DNA from: Chryseobacterium sp. SN22
Lineage (GTDB): Bacteria; Bacteroidota; Bacteroidia; Flavobacteriales; Weeksellaceae
Reading direction: 5' to 3'
Assembly (NCBI RefSeq): GCF_008329705.1
Contig: NZ_VTSX01000027.1
Location: forward strand, 1-62,211
Length of the DNA stretch: 62,211 nt
In this document: in pieces, positions 42,730-51,999 of the stretch
Position numbering within the stretch: position 1 is the first letter of the stretch
How the letters are laid out: each line of letters begins with the position of its first letter
Notes under the pieces: model-generated
Told to the model about the DNA's origin: nothing
Seen by the model: the letters and a program-made list of their open reading frames with translations, nothing else
Database searches by the model: none
Translations under genes and position numbers: made by a program

Positions 42730-45422
42730 AATTCCTTAATAAAGTCATCCATGAACTCTTAGAGCAGAATGCCGATTTATCTGAGTTTAATATCGTGCTT
42801 CCCGGAAAACGTCCGATTGTCTTTATTAGGCGGATCCTGGAAGACCGCAACTATTCAGGCTTTCTTCCGACTTTTTTTACCATTGAGGAACTGATTGATA
42901 AAATTGCCGGTCAGCAGGAAATCCAGGGTATTGCACTCTGGCTTTTTGCTTTTGATGTGTATAAAAGCCTGAATCTGATTCCGAATGACGATTTTGCAGA
43001 ATTCCTGAAATGGTTTCCGACCCTACAGAAAGACTGGGACGATATGCTGAAATTTGCCGACAGCGATACGGCGGTCCTGCAGTATATGTTTGATGAGGAG
43101 CGGATCAAAGAATGGGCACAGGATTTAGGCGAAGACGATGAGACCCCCAGAAAGAAGTTCCTGAATTTCTGGAAGAACATGAATGTTTTTCTTCCGGTTT
43201 TAAAGGAAAAACTGCAAGAGAAAGAATGGGCAACTTCCGGGATGATCAACGAAACGGCAAAAGCAAAAATCAGTGATTTCGCTAAAAACACAAAGCAGCA
43301 GTTTATTTTCTGTGGCTTCAATGCCTTTACGCCCGCTGAGGAAAAACTGGTCAGAAACCTTCTGCAATGGAATAAGGCACAATGCTTTTTTATGGCAGAC
43401 CGGTATTATTTCGACGATGAAAGGCAGGAGGCCGGAAAGTTTTTGAGGAGTCATAAGACCTGGAAAGAATTTGACGATAACCGTTCTTTCCAGTGGATCG
43501 AAGATGATTTTAACCAACCTAAAAATATAAAAGTCTACGAAGTTTCCGGAAATATTACCCAGACCAAAATTTTACCGGAGATTTTTGAAGGTATTGAAGA
43601 CAAAACGTATTCCAATACCGCTGTTGTGCTGCTGGATGAAAACCTGCTTCCGGCAAGCCTCGATGTGATGCACGGTGTCCGGAATCTGAATATTACAATG
43701 GGTTTTCCTTTGAAAAACCTTTCCTTTTCCAACGCGGTGAAGCAGCTTTTTTATCTGCAGAAACAGTTGGAGAAAAACAGGTCTTCCTATTATTACCGCG
43801 ATATTTTCCCGATTCTGGAGGAACTGCCGAAATCCGCAGAGGATGAGTTGGTAATCAACAATTTCAAAGCCAAAATAGAGGAACGGAATATTGTTTACAT
43901 CTCCAAAAAACTGCTGCATGAACTGCTTGGAGGACTATCTTATTTTAATCTGCTGATCAAAGCAGCATCGGCTGCTATTTATCTGGATGCACTTATTGAA
44001 TTCTGCCGGCAGATCAAATGGCTGGAAATCGACGACATCCAGTACGAAAACGTATCGCATTTCGAGAATGCTTTCAGGATCATTAAGAACCAGCTGGCGC
44101 CTTACCGGTTTGAAATCAGGATGGAAACGCTGGAAATCCTGATTAACCAGCATATCAATTCCGAAAGCATCGACTTTCAGGGGGAGCCGCTGCGCGGACT
44201 GCAGATTATGGGGTTGCTGGAAACCCGTCTGCTGAATTTTGAAAATGTAATCCTGCTTTCCGTGAACGAAGGGAAGCTTCCGCTCGGAAATTCACAGAAT
44301 ACCTATATTCCGTTTGATATAAGGAGGGTTTTCGATCTCCATACATTCCTCGAAAACGACAGCATTTATGCCTATCATTTTTACCGCTTGATCCAGGATG
44401 CCCAAAATGTTCATTTGCTATTCAATGCTTTGAGCTCAGGAGTAAATACCGGCGAAAAAAGCCGCTTTATCACTCAGATCGAGATGGAAAGTTCCCATCC
44501 CATCGAGCACGTCATTATTGAGAACTCTTCGGAACCTATCGTTACCCAGCCGATCGAAATTTCAAAGACGGAAATTGTCATGCAGCGGCTTGAGAAATGG
44601 AAAGAAAAAGTTTCCGCTTCACACCTTACCAGCTACCTGTATAATCCGATTGATTTTTACCTTTCCAAGATTCTGAATACTTCGGAAAGCGATGAAATCG
44701 AAGAAGAACTCTCCGTAAAAAATTATGGTAACCTGGTGCACTATACACTTCAAGAAATATATGAAGTGTTAAAGGGTAAAATATTAAAGGAAAACGATCT
44801 AAAAGACTCAGTTAAAGCCATTGATCAGTATATTGAAATTGCCATCGAAAAACTGAAGCACCAGCCTGAGTTTTATGAAAAGGGAATGAACTTCATCCAT
44901 AAAGCAATAGCCAAAAAGGTAATTGAAAATATCCTTACTTATGACCTTGACCTTGTAAGAGACGGAAATACCCTGGAAATTCTGGATATTGAAAAACGTT
45001 TTGAGGGAGTCGACTTCTACCTTGGTGAAAATAATAAAATTTCCTTTTTCGGATTCATCGACCGGATCGACCGGCTAAACGGTACATTAAGGATTATTGA
45101 TTATAAAACTGCAAAAATCAAAAACCTGATTGTAAAAATCGATGAGACCAACGTTGATGAATACTTTCATAATAACGAACGTAAACAGGCCCTTCAGCTC
45201 TGCATTTACCAGTATGTTGTCCAGAACCTTCCCGAATTCTGGGGAATGCCGATTGAAACAGGAATCTGGAGTTTCGCCGAAGCAAAAAAAGGCGTCGTTT
45301 CCCTGCAATTTGAAAAAGGAGATATTGATGAGGCGATGAAATCGGTAAAAAGCCTGATCGAAGAAATCCTTAATCCGGATGTTAGTTTTGTAGAGGAAAT
45401 CAAAGCGTACAGCAGTAGTTGA
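42726..45422 (+). CDS. AddB-like PD-(D/E)XK nuclease
   Basis: An 898-residue protein related to the AddB/RecB-type nuclease subunit of DNA end-processing complexes. A PD-(D/E)XK nuclease domain is in the last 200 residues (G-F-I-D-R-I-D at about 776-782 and I-D-Y-K-T at about 791-795). The N-terminal 500 residues are helicase-like but lack a clear Walker A. I see no four-cysteine iron-sulfur pattern around the nuclease. The start is TTG, overlapping the DUF922 stop, with no ATG nearby. AddA is not encoded within this window, so a partner must be sought elsewhere. Confidence 0.82.
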   Translation: MKFLNKVIHELLEQNADLSEFNIVLPGKRPIVFIRRILEDRNYSGFLPTFFTIEELIDKIAGQQEIQGIALWLFAFDVYKSLNLIPNDDFAEFLKWFPTLQKDWDDMLKFADSDTAVLQYMFDEERIKEWAQDLGEDDETPRKKFLNFWKNMNVFLPVLKEKLQEKEWATSGMINETAKAKISDFAKNTKQQFIFCGFNAFTPAEEKLVRNLLQWNKAQCFFMADRYYFDDERQEAGKFLRSHKTWKEFDDNRSFQWIEDDFNQPKNIKVYEVSGNITQTKILPEIFEGIEDKTYSNTAVVLLDENLLPASLDVMHGVRNLNITMGFPLKNLSFSNAVKQLFYLQKQLEKNRSSYYYRDIFPILEELPKSAEDELVINNFKAKIEERNIVYISKKLLHELLGGLSYFNLLIKAASAAIYLDALIEFCRQIKWLEIDDIQYENVSHFENAFRIIKNQLAPYRFEIRMETLEILINQHINSESIDFQGEPLRGLQIMGLLETRLLNFENVILLSVNEGKLPLGNSQNTYIPFDIRRVFDLHTFLENDSIYAYHFYRLIQDAQNVHLLFNALSSGVNTGEKSRFITQIEMESSHPIEHVIIENSSEPIVTQPIEISKTEIVMQRLEKWKEKVSASHLTSYLYNPIDFYLSKILNTSESDEIEEELSVKNYGNLVHYTLQEIYEVLKGKILKENDLKDSVKAIDQYIEIAIEKLKHQPEFYEKGMNFIHKAIAKKVIENILTYDLDLVRDGNTLEILDIEKRFEGVDFYLGENNKISFFGFIDRIDRLNGTLRIIDYKTAKIKNLIVKIDETNVDEYFHNNERKQALQLCIYQYVVQNLPEFWGMPIETGIWSFAEAKKGVVSLQFEKGDIDEAMKSVKSLIEEILNPDVSFVEEIKAYSSS

Positions 45423-45450
45423 TCCTGGCGGTACAATCGGCTTAAAAGTC

Positions 45451-45483
45451 TGGAAGAAGGAAGATGGATGCCGGAAGGTTTTC
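45451..45483 (+). repeat. GA-rich dispersed intergenic repeat, copy C
   Basis: Begins TGGAAGAAGGAAGATGGAT and ends CCGGAAGG-TTTTC. It matches copy A (13073-13104) over about 32 positions with few differences. Both lie 3' of genes. Confidence 0.55.
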
Positions 45484-45562
45484 CCATCCATAACACAACC
45501 TGCAGGTTTAAGTAACCAAATGATATTTTTTGTCAGCTATTGTTTAGCAAAGATAAACACAG

Positions 45563-45594
45563 AAAAAGGAGCCTGATTTTCAGACTCCTTTTTG
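45563..45594. terminator. bidirectional terminator, AddB-like and acyl-CoA dehydrogenase genes
   Basis: AAAAAGGAG and CTCCTTTTT close a hairpin with an inner CTGA/TCAG stem. Both strands end in U runs. Confidence 0.85.
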
Positions 45595-45614
45595 TACTTT
45601 GAACTTAATTGGAT

Positions 45615-46793
45615 TTAAAAAGCATTAATGCCCGTAATATCCAGACCGGTAATCAGCAGATGTACATCGTGGGTCCCTTCGTAGGTAATTACAGATTCCA
45701 GGTTGGCGGCGTGCCTCATCATCGGGAATTCTCCCATAATACCCATTCCTCCTAAGATCTGGCGGGACTCGCGCGCGATGTCGATGGCCATTTTTACATT
45801 GTTTCTCTTGGCCATGGAAATTTGGGCCGGGGTTGCCTTATGGTCATTTTTAAGGTTACCTAACTGTAAGCAAAGCAATTGGGCCTTTGTGATTTCCGTT
45901 AAGAATTCAGCCAGCTTTTTCTGTTGCAGCTGATAGGAACCGACCGGTTTCCCGAACTGCTTTCTTTCTTTGGAATACTGAACCGCGGTGCAGTAGCAGT
46001 CGATAGCGGCTCCGATAACGCCCCATGAAATTCCGTATCGGGCAGAATTCAAACAGGACAGAGGCCCTTTTAAACCCGTGGCGCCGGGAAGTAAATTCTC
46101 TTTGGGAACTTTCACGTTATTAAAGACCAACTCTCCTGTTTTGGAAGCCCTTAAGCTCCATTTATTGTGGGTTTCCGGAGTTGTAAATCCTTCCATTCCT
46201 CTTTCAACGATCAGCCCCTGAACTTTACCTTCCTCATTTTTAGCCCATACCACGGCAATATGGCAAAGCGGAGAGTTGGTAATCCACATTTTGGCACCGT
46301 TCAAAAGATAATGATCCCCCATGTCTTTGAAATTGGTTTCCATAGAGCTCGGGTCGGAACCGTGGTTTGGTTCTGTAAGCCCGAAGGAACCGATCATTTC
46401 TCCGGCTGCCAGCTGGGGTAAATATTTTTTCTTTTGTTCTTCAGAACCGAATTCATTAATTGGGAACATCACCAGCGAACTCTGCACAGAGGCAGCAGAA
46501 CGTACGGCAGAATCACCTCTTTCCAACTCCTGCATGATCAGTCCGTAAGAAATCTGGTCAAGCCCGGAACCTCCGTATTCTACGGGAATATAAGGTCCTA
46601 AAGCCCCGATCTGCCCCAACTCTTTCATTAGATTGGGAATGTCGGTATGGTTTTGGGCAGCCTGATCAATCTGCGGCATCACAAAACCCTCCACCCAGTC
46701 TCTTACGGACTGCCGGATAAGCTTATGTTCTTCGGTGAGTAAAGCATCGATCCCGTAATAATCGGGAATGCTGGTAAGGGAATAATATGACAT
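45615..46793 (-). CDS. acyl-CoA dehydrogenase (glutaryl-CoA-type)
   Basis: A 392-residue FAD flavoenzyme. The catalytic glutamate is E372 in I-T-Y-E-G-T-H-D-V-H, the pattern of glutaryl-CoA dehydrogenases, and the F-G-L-T-E-P-N-H-G-S segment is conserved. The substrate is not certain; glutaryl-CoA is most likely from the signature. It is the last gene on the minus strand before the AddB terminator, and starts 121 bp after the Nudix regulator, so probably independently. Confidence 0.9.
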   Translation of the reverse strand: MSYYSLTSIPDYYGIDALLTEEHKLIRQSVRDWVEGFVMPQIDQAAQNHTDIPNLMKELGQIGALGPYIPVEYGGSGLDQISYGLIMQELERGDSAVRSAASVQSSLVMFPINEFGSEEQKKKYLPQLAAGEMIGSFGLTEPNHGSDPSSMETNFKDMGDHYLLNGAKMWITNSPLCHIAVVWAKNEEGKVQGLIVERGMEGFTTPETHNKWSLRASKTGELVFNNVKVPKENLLPGATGLKGPLSCLNSARYGISWGVIGAAIDCYCTAVQYSKERKQFGKPVGSYQLQQKKLAEFLTEITKAQLLCLQLGNLKNDHKATPAQISMAKRNNVKMAIDIARESRQILGGMGIMGEFPMMRHAANLESVITYEGTHDVHLLITGLDITGINAF

Positions 46794-46914
46794 TCTATTT
46801 TAATTTTCCTAAAAATAAGACTTTTCATTATTACAGGAAAATTTTTTTTATACGTCTTTTACCGGTTGATTATTAATATTTTAAACCGGCTATTGAAGCG
46901 GAAAGCCGTAAAAA

Positions 46915-47703
46915 TCAGTCTTCCTCTCCGTTGGAAATAGGGTAGCGGTTGGTAGGATTGTAAATTCTGTTTTTAAACTTATACAGGTAGGGTGCTTTAT
47001 TGGCAGAACCGTCATATAATTTTTCCAGTCTTTCCAGGATATTCAGGCTCAATATTTTACGCTGGAAATTATTTCTCCTGAATTCCTCATTTAATATGGT
47101 TTCGTACAACAGCTGAAGATCTTTCATGGTAAACTTCTCAGGAAGCAGATTACTGGCGGCCACTTCGGTATTGATGTTCATTCTCAGGTATTCCAGGCCG
47201 GTTTCGATAATCCGGTCATGATCAAAGGCCATTTTCGGAAGCTTATCTACCTCAAACCATTCACAGCTTTCATTAAACGCATCCGGAAAGGTATTGGCCA
47301 TCGAAAAGTCGATCAGGCTGCAGTAGCCGACGGTAATGAACCGCTGGAAGATCCAGTGGTCTTTCGGCACTTCAACGCCTTTGTTTCTGAGAAGAATCTG
47401 GTGCACATTATTTTCTGTCCGGTCGATTCTTCCGAAAGTATGGAACTGTTTTAAGAAAATATCTTTAAGATGCGTGCGCTCGTATAAAACACGGGCAGCA
47501 GCTTCCCGCAGATCTTCGTCATTAAAAACAAAACCGCCGGGCAGAGACCAAAGATCCAGGTCGTGGTACTTCAGCAGCAGGACTTTGAGGATGTTGTTAT
47601 GAAAACCAAATATGGTGCAGTCTACAGAGACGTGTGCTACAAAGTCTTTTGTATCAATGAGTTCCTGAAGGGTTTCTTTGTTTTTTTCGGTATTGATTTT
47701 CAT
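46915..47703 (-). CDS. Nudix-domain transcriptional regulator (NrtR/AraR-like)
   Basis: A 262-residue protein with an N-terminal Nudix fold and a C-terminal winged-helix segment (about 185-245, R-R-N-N-F-Q-R-K-I-L-S-L-N-I-L-E). The Nudix box at 57-78 is degenerate: the R-E-x-x-E-E core reads R-V-L-Y-E-R, so two catalytic glutamates are lost, as expected for a sensor rather than a hydrolase. Family precedents in Bacteroidetes regulate sugar genes (AraR). It starts 23 bp after the MFS gene and lies next to the glucan locus, which it may control (inference). Confidence 0.85.
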   Translation of the reverse strand: MKINTEKNKETLQELIDTKDFVAHVSVDCTIFGFHNNILKVLLLKYHDLDLWSLPGGFVFNDEDLREAAARVLYERTHLKDIFLKQFHTFGRIDRTENNVHQILLRNKGVEVPKDHWIFQRFITVGYCSLIDFSMANTFPDAFNESCEWFEVDKLPKMAFDHDRIIETGLEYLRMNINTEVAASNLLPEKFTMKDLQLLYETILNEEFRRNNFQRKILSLNILERLEKLYDGSANKAPYLYKFKNRIYNPTNRYPISNGEED

Positions 47704-47726
47704 GGAGGTAAAAGTAAAATTTTTTT

Positions 47727-48914
47727 CTAAATTTTCTGATCTGCAAATCTAAAATAAATTAAGCTAATAATAAAGAGTACGGACACAGCACACAAAATAT
47801 AGAAAGGATAAAAATTAAGCAGTTTGTTTTCAAATAAAACGGCCATCGTCACCGAGCTTACCGAACTTCCCAGTGAGGAGAAAATAACGATCAGCGAAGT
47901 AAGAAGATTAGCCTTTGATTTATCGATGCTGACGATCATTTTAGAATTAATCACCGGATAAAGCGGTGAAAGGAAAAGCCCGATCACGGGAAATAAAAAG
48001 AGCAGGACCCGTGAGTCTTCCGCATCGGCAAACTGGATTCCGATGATGATCGTCAGTACCAGCAGAATTAACGAAATGCACAGGATATAGTATTTCGATA
48101 ATGAGAACCTTTGAATAATATTGGCCGTAATTATTCTTCCGATATAGGAAAACAAGGCCAGGAATGATGAAGCCTGAAGGGCAAAAAAAGAATTGACCTT
48201 CAGATGGTTTTTATAAAACGAAGGCAGCCAGGAATTGAAGCTCTGTTCAACAAAGAGAATGGAAAAAATAACCGCCAGAAAAATGATCAGTATTGGATTC
48301 ATTAAATTGGAGACTTCCTTAAAAATGTTATTCTGTCCTTTTTTGTCAGGTTCCGAAATCCGGAGCCTTGAAAACAGAAATATCGCGATCCCGGATAAGA
48401 CCGAAATTGATAAAAACCCGAATTTCCAGAATTCTGAAAACCGGCTGGAGATCAGCCAGCCAAAACCGGTATTTACCACAAAAATCCCGATCATGAATGA
48501 AGCTTCCACGCTGTTCATGGTTTTTGCCAGCGACATTTCATCAGGAATATTGTTTCGGATAATCCCAAAAACACAGATTTTCACAATCGCAAAACAAGCT
48601 CCGATAATGGCAAACCATAATTTATAAAACCAAAAAACCTCGACAAACGGTAAAATTAGTGAACAAATCCCAACAATTGTTAAAGCTAGAATCAGGGAAT
48701 TTTTCATGCCGGCTCTGTTGATAAAATTAACGGCAAAAAGTGAAATAAAGGCAACGGGAAGATCCTTGAAAGACTCTAAAAAACCCAGCTTATCATAAGT
48801 GATTTTTGCTGCCGAAAGTTGAAGAATCACAATGCCCATGCAGTTTAGCACCATGGAGAAAATAAGGAAGGTAAGCTTGAGCGGAAGTGAAAATTCGGAG
48901 AGCTTGGATGTCAT
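47727..48914 (-). CDS. MFS transporter, sugar-type
   Basis: A 395-residue inner-membrane protein with about 12 hydrophobic helices. It resembles the fucose/glucose (FHS-like) MFS transporters of Bacteroidetes. It is the first gene of a unit with the Nudix regulator and is divergent from susC (177-bp gap). This context suggests uptake of a sugar released by the beta-glucan enzymes, most likely glucose or short gluco-oligosaccharides. Confidence 0.82.
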   Translation of the reverse strand: MTSKLSEFSLPLKLTFLIFSMVLNCMGIVILQLSAAKITYDKLGFLESFKDLPVAFISLFAVNFINRAGMKNSLILALTIVGICSLILPFVEVFWFYKLWFAIIGACFAIVKICVFGIIRNNIPDEMSLAKTMNSVEASFMIGIFVVNTGFGWLISSRFSEFWKFGFLSISVLSGIAIFLFSRLRISEPDKKGQNNIFKEVSNLMNPILIIFLAVIFSILFVEQSFNSWLPSFYKNHLKVNSFFALQASSFLALFSYIGRIITANIIQRFSLSKYYILCISLILLVLTIIIGIQFADAEDSRVLLFLFPVIGLFLSPLYPVINSKMIVSIDKSKANLLTSLIVIFSSLGSSVSSVTMAVLFENKLLNFYPFYILCAVSVLFIISLIYFRFADQKI

Positions 48915-49059
48915 TTTGGGGAAACTTTTTATCGGATTTTTAAAAATAATCAGGGTTTGCAGGATAAAATTTAGGCCTTGAAACCCCCAAAAATACTGGA
49001 AATATTAAAATAGTTATTAATAAAATGTTAATTATTTAAAAAAAAATATATTTTTATTG

Positions 49060-49072
49060 TCTCAATTTGAGA
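49060..49072. promoter_or_regulatory. 13-mer perfect palindrome before susC
   Basis: TCTCAATTTGAGA is a perfect palindrome about one central T and lies 19 bases before the susC ATG, in the gap divergent to the MFS/Nudix unit. It is a good candidate operator. No clear consensus promoter overlaps it. Confidence 0.45.
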
Positions 49073-49091
49073 ATTAAAAAACTAACTGTAT

Positions 49092-51989
49092 ATGAATGTA
49101 AGAATATCTAGGAATTTGGGGATGGTGGCAGTGCTGTATTTTACTGCCAGCTTCAATGCCCAGAACACAAAAAACGACACGCTTCCCAAAGAGCAGAAAA
49201 TCGAGGAAGTCGTGATGATCGGTTACGGTACCCAGAAGAAGAGCAACGTAACGGGAGCCATCTCCAGCATTAAGGCCAGTGACATTGAAAATGCTCCGGT
49301 AGCGGGCAGACCCGAACAGGTTCTTCAAGGAAGGGCAGCCGGTGTAAGTGTGATATCAAATTCCGGACAACCGGGCTCAGCTCCCACCGTACGGGTGAGA
49401 GGGATTACCAGTTTCGGCGCAGGAAGTAATAATCCTCTTTGGGTAGTGGACGGTATCGTAGTGGATAACATCGGATGGCTGAACCAGTCTGACATCGAAG
49501 GGATGGAAATCCTGAAAGATGGTGCTTCCGCAGCAATCTATGGGGTTTCCGCAGCAAAAGGGGTAGTGCTCATCACAACCAAAAAAGGAGCTAGAGGGAG
49601 AATGAATCTCTCGTACAACGGCTTCTTCGGAGTTGGAAGTGCTGCCAGAAAGCTCGATCTGCTGAATGCTACCCAGTACGCAACCATCATGAACGAAGCT
49701 AATGCCAATGACGGAAAAGCTCCTATGTTTTCTAATCCCGCTTCATTGGGAACAGGAACGGACTGGCAGAAACAGATTTTTAACAGTGCACAGCGGCAGT
49801 CTCATGAGATCAGCATCAGTGGGGGAAGTGATAAATCCACATTTTATACATCATTTGGTTACTACGACCAGGAAGGAATTGTTTTAAGAGACATTTCTAA
49901 TTATAAGAGAATCAACGGAAGATTTAATTCCACCCATAAAGTTTTTGATTTCCTGACTGTGGGGCAAACCTTTGCCTATACACATGTAAAAGCCCAGGGA
50001 ATAGATGATAACAATGAATTCGGAGGACCGCTGAGTTCAGCCATTAATCTTGATCCCATCACGTCTGTACTTGCTACTGACCTCAGTTTACCTGTCTACA
50101 CGAATAATGCTAATATTGTAAGGGATCAATATGGAAACCCTTATGGAATTTCCAGCTATGTGAGTAAGGAAATGACTAACCCATTAGCATTCCAGGAAAC
50201 ACAACGAGGGAGATACAGATGGTCCGATGATATTGTAGCCAATGTTTTCGCAGATGTAAAAATCAATAAGCATATCAATTTTAAATCAAGTGTTAATGGA
50301 AAACTTGCCTATTGGGGCAATCAGGCTTTTACTCCCATCGCTTATTTAAGTACTGCAAATAATAACCTCACCAACAGCCTTTATCGTGAGATGCAGAAAA
50401 AATTTGAATGGAACACTGAAAATACGCTTACTTATCAGAATAAATTCGGAGCGCACAATTTAAGCGTCTTATTAGGTCAGGGATATTATGAGTATAATAT
50501 TTCTTACGGGCAGGGTGCTACTTATAAAAATCTTCCGGTAAACAATTGGGAAGATGCATCTTTTAACTTTGATGTCGCAGAATCAGATAAAACTTCGAAC
50601 GCATGGGACGGGAAACAGACTCATAAAGCATCTTATTTCGCCAGAGTAGTCTATGATTATAATAACCGATACCTCTTCACAGGTACGCTGAGAAGAGATG
50701 GTTCATCAAAATTTGGAAGAAACAACCATTGGGGTAATTTCCCGGCAATGTCATTGGGATGGAATATTTCCAATGAAAGCTTCTGGCCCGAAAACAATGT
50801 GGTCAATAGCTTCAAACTGAGAGGAGGGTACGGAGTACTGGGTAATGATGCAATTGATGATTTTGCCTACGCAAGTTTTCTTGTTCCCGGTAGCAACTAC
50901 ACTTTCGGAGATAATATCATCCGGGTAGGATATGCGCCAAGTACATTGGAAAATCCTGATTTAAAATGGGAAAGAACATCGCAGATCAATATTGCTGCCG
51001 ACCTTAAACTTTTCAGAAATTTTGATCTGAGTGTCGACCTCTATCGGAAAAAGAGTACGGATATTCTGAGAAGAGTTGAACTTCCCGGATATTTGGGATT
51101 AAGCCAAAATCCTTTCAGAAATATCGGCGATATGAATAATGATGGAATTGAAGTAAGTTTAGGATACAAAAAAAGCTGGGGAGATTTCGGTATCTCTGCC
51201 AATGGAAATTTTGCTTATCTGAAAAATGAAATCTTAAGACTTGAAGGCGATAAAGAATTTGTGAATTTTGCATCATATCAGACCTTAGGGCAGGTTTCAA
51301 GATTACAGGTAGGCCAATCTTATGGTTCTTTCTATGGTTATCAGAATCTGGGGGTTTTCCAGAACCAAGCTGAAATAGATGCTTACAGGAATGCTTCCGG
51401 AGGACTGATTCAGGCCAATGCGAAACCAGGAGATTATAAAAGACTGGATGCAAACGGAGACGGCAAAATTGATGACAATGATTTTGTAAACCTTGGAAAT
51501 TCTGTGCCGAAATATACATTTGGTTTTACGGTCAATATGAATTACAAAAACTTTGACTTAATGGTTTTTGCACAGGGACAGGCCGGTAATAAAGTTTTCC
51601 AGGGACTGAGAAGGCTTGATATTCAGGAGGCTAACTATCAGACTGCCATTCTGAACCGTTGGACAGGCGAAGGAACATCCAATACCATTGCCAGGGTTAC
51701 CAAAGATGATCCGAATCAGAATTATACCAAGATGTCGGATTATTACCTTCAGAAGGGAGATTATCTGCGTCTGAAATTAATTCAGGTAGGGTATACGCTT
51801 TCTCAGGATGCTGCGAAAGCCATAGGTGCTTCTAAAATAAGATTTTATGTGACAGGAGAAAATCTGGTAACTTTTACAAAATATACGGGATATGATCCTG
51901 AAATTGCAGGAGGAGATACTTTCGGGATAGACAGAGCGTATTATCCACAGGCCAGAACGTTTCTTTTCGGTGCTAATGTTCAATTTTAA
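49092..51989 (+). CDS. SusC/RagA TonB-dependent outer membrane transporter
   Basis: A 965-residue outer-membrane barrel that takes up oligosaccharides with TonB energy. A signal peptide (to about 23) is followed by a short tail and then directly the TonB-box-like E-E-V-V-M-I-G-Y-G (38-46) and the plug (V-V-D-G-I, L-K-D-G-A-S-A-A-I-Y-G). The extra N-terminal CarboxypepD-like domain carried by many SusC proteins is absent. It begins the glucan operon: SusD follows after 10 bp. Confidence 0.92.
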   Translation: MNVRISRNLGMVAVLYFTASFNAQNTKNDTLPKEQKIEEVVMIGYGTQKKSNVTGAISSIKASDIENAPVAGRPEQVLQGRAAGVSVISNSGQPGSAPTVRVRGITSFGAGSNNPLWVVDGIVVDNIGWLNQSDIEGMEILKDGASAAIYGVSAAKGVVLITTKKGARGRMNLSYNGFFGVGSAARKLDLLNATQYATIMNEANANDGKAPMFSNPASLGTGTDWQKQIFNSAQRQSHEISISGGSDKSTFYTSFGYYDQEGIVLRDISNYKRINGRFNSTHKVFDFLTVGQTFAYTHVKAQGIDDNNEFGGPLSSAINLDPITSVLATDLSLPVYTNNANIVRDQYGNPYGISSYVSKEMTNPLAFQETQRGRYRWSDDIVANVFADVKINKHINFKSSVNGKLAYWGNQAFTPIAYLSTANNNLTNSLYREMQKKFEWNTENTLTYQNKFGAHNLSVLLGQGYYEYNISYGQGATYKNLPVNNWEDASFNFDVAESDKTSNAWDGKQTHKASYFARVVYDYNNRYLFTGTLRRDGSSKFGRNNHWGNFPAMSLGWNISNESFWPENNVVNSFKLRGGYGVLGNDAIDDFAYASFLVPGSNYTFGDNIIRVGYAPSTLENPDLKWERTSQINIAADLKLFRNFDLSVDLYRKKSTDILRRVELPGYLGLSQNPFRNIGDMNNDGIEVSLGYKKSWGDFGISANGNFAYLKNEILRLEGDKEFVNFASYQTLGQVSRLQVGQSYGSFYGYQNLGVFQNQAEIDAYRNASGGLIQANAKPGDYKRLDANGDGKIDDNDFVNLGNSVPKYTFGFTVNMNYKNFDLMVFAQGQAGNKVFQGLRRLDIQEANYQTAILNRWTGEGTSNTIARVTKDDPNQNYTKMSDYYLQKGDYLRLKLIQVGYTLSQDAAKAIGASKIRFYVTGENLVTFTKYTGYDPEIAGGDTFGIDRAYYPQARTFLFGANVQF

Positions 51990-51999
51990 TTAAAGAAAA

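Larger units (their letters stand above)
45423..45614. other. intergenic region with repeat and terminator
   Basis: Contains dispersed repeat copy C and a bidirectional terminator. There is no gene. Confidence 0.6.

Noticed and set aside
42163..43919. Minus-strand ORFs opposite the DUF922 and AddB-like genes
   Set aside because: They are shadows of real plus-strand genes with no recognisable domain.
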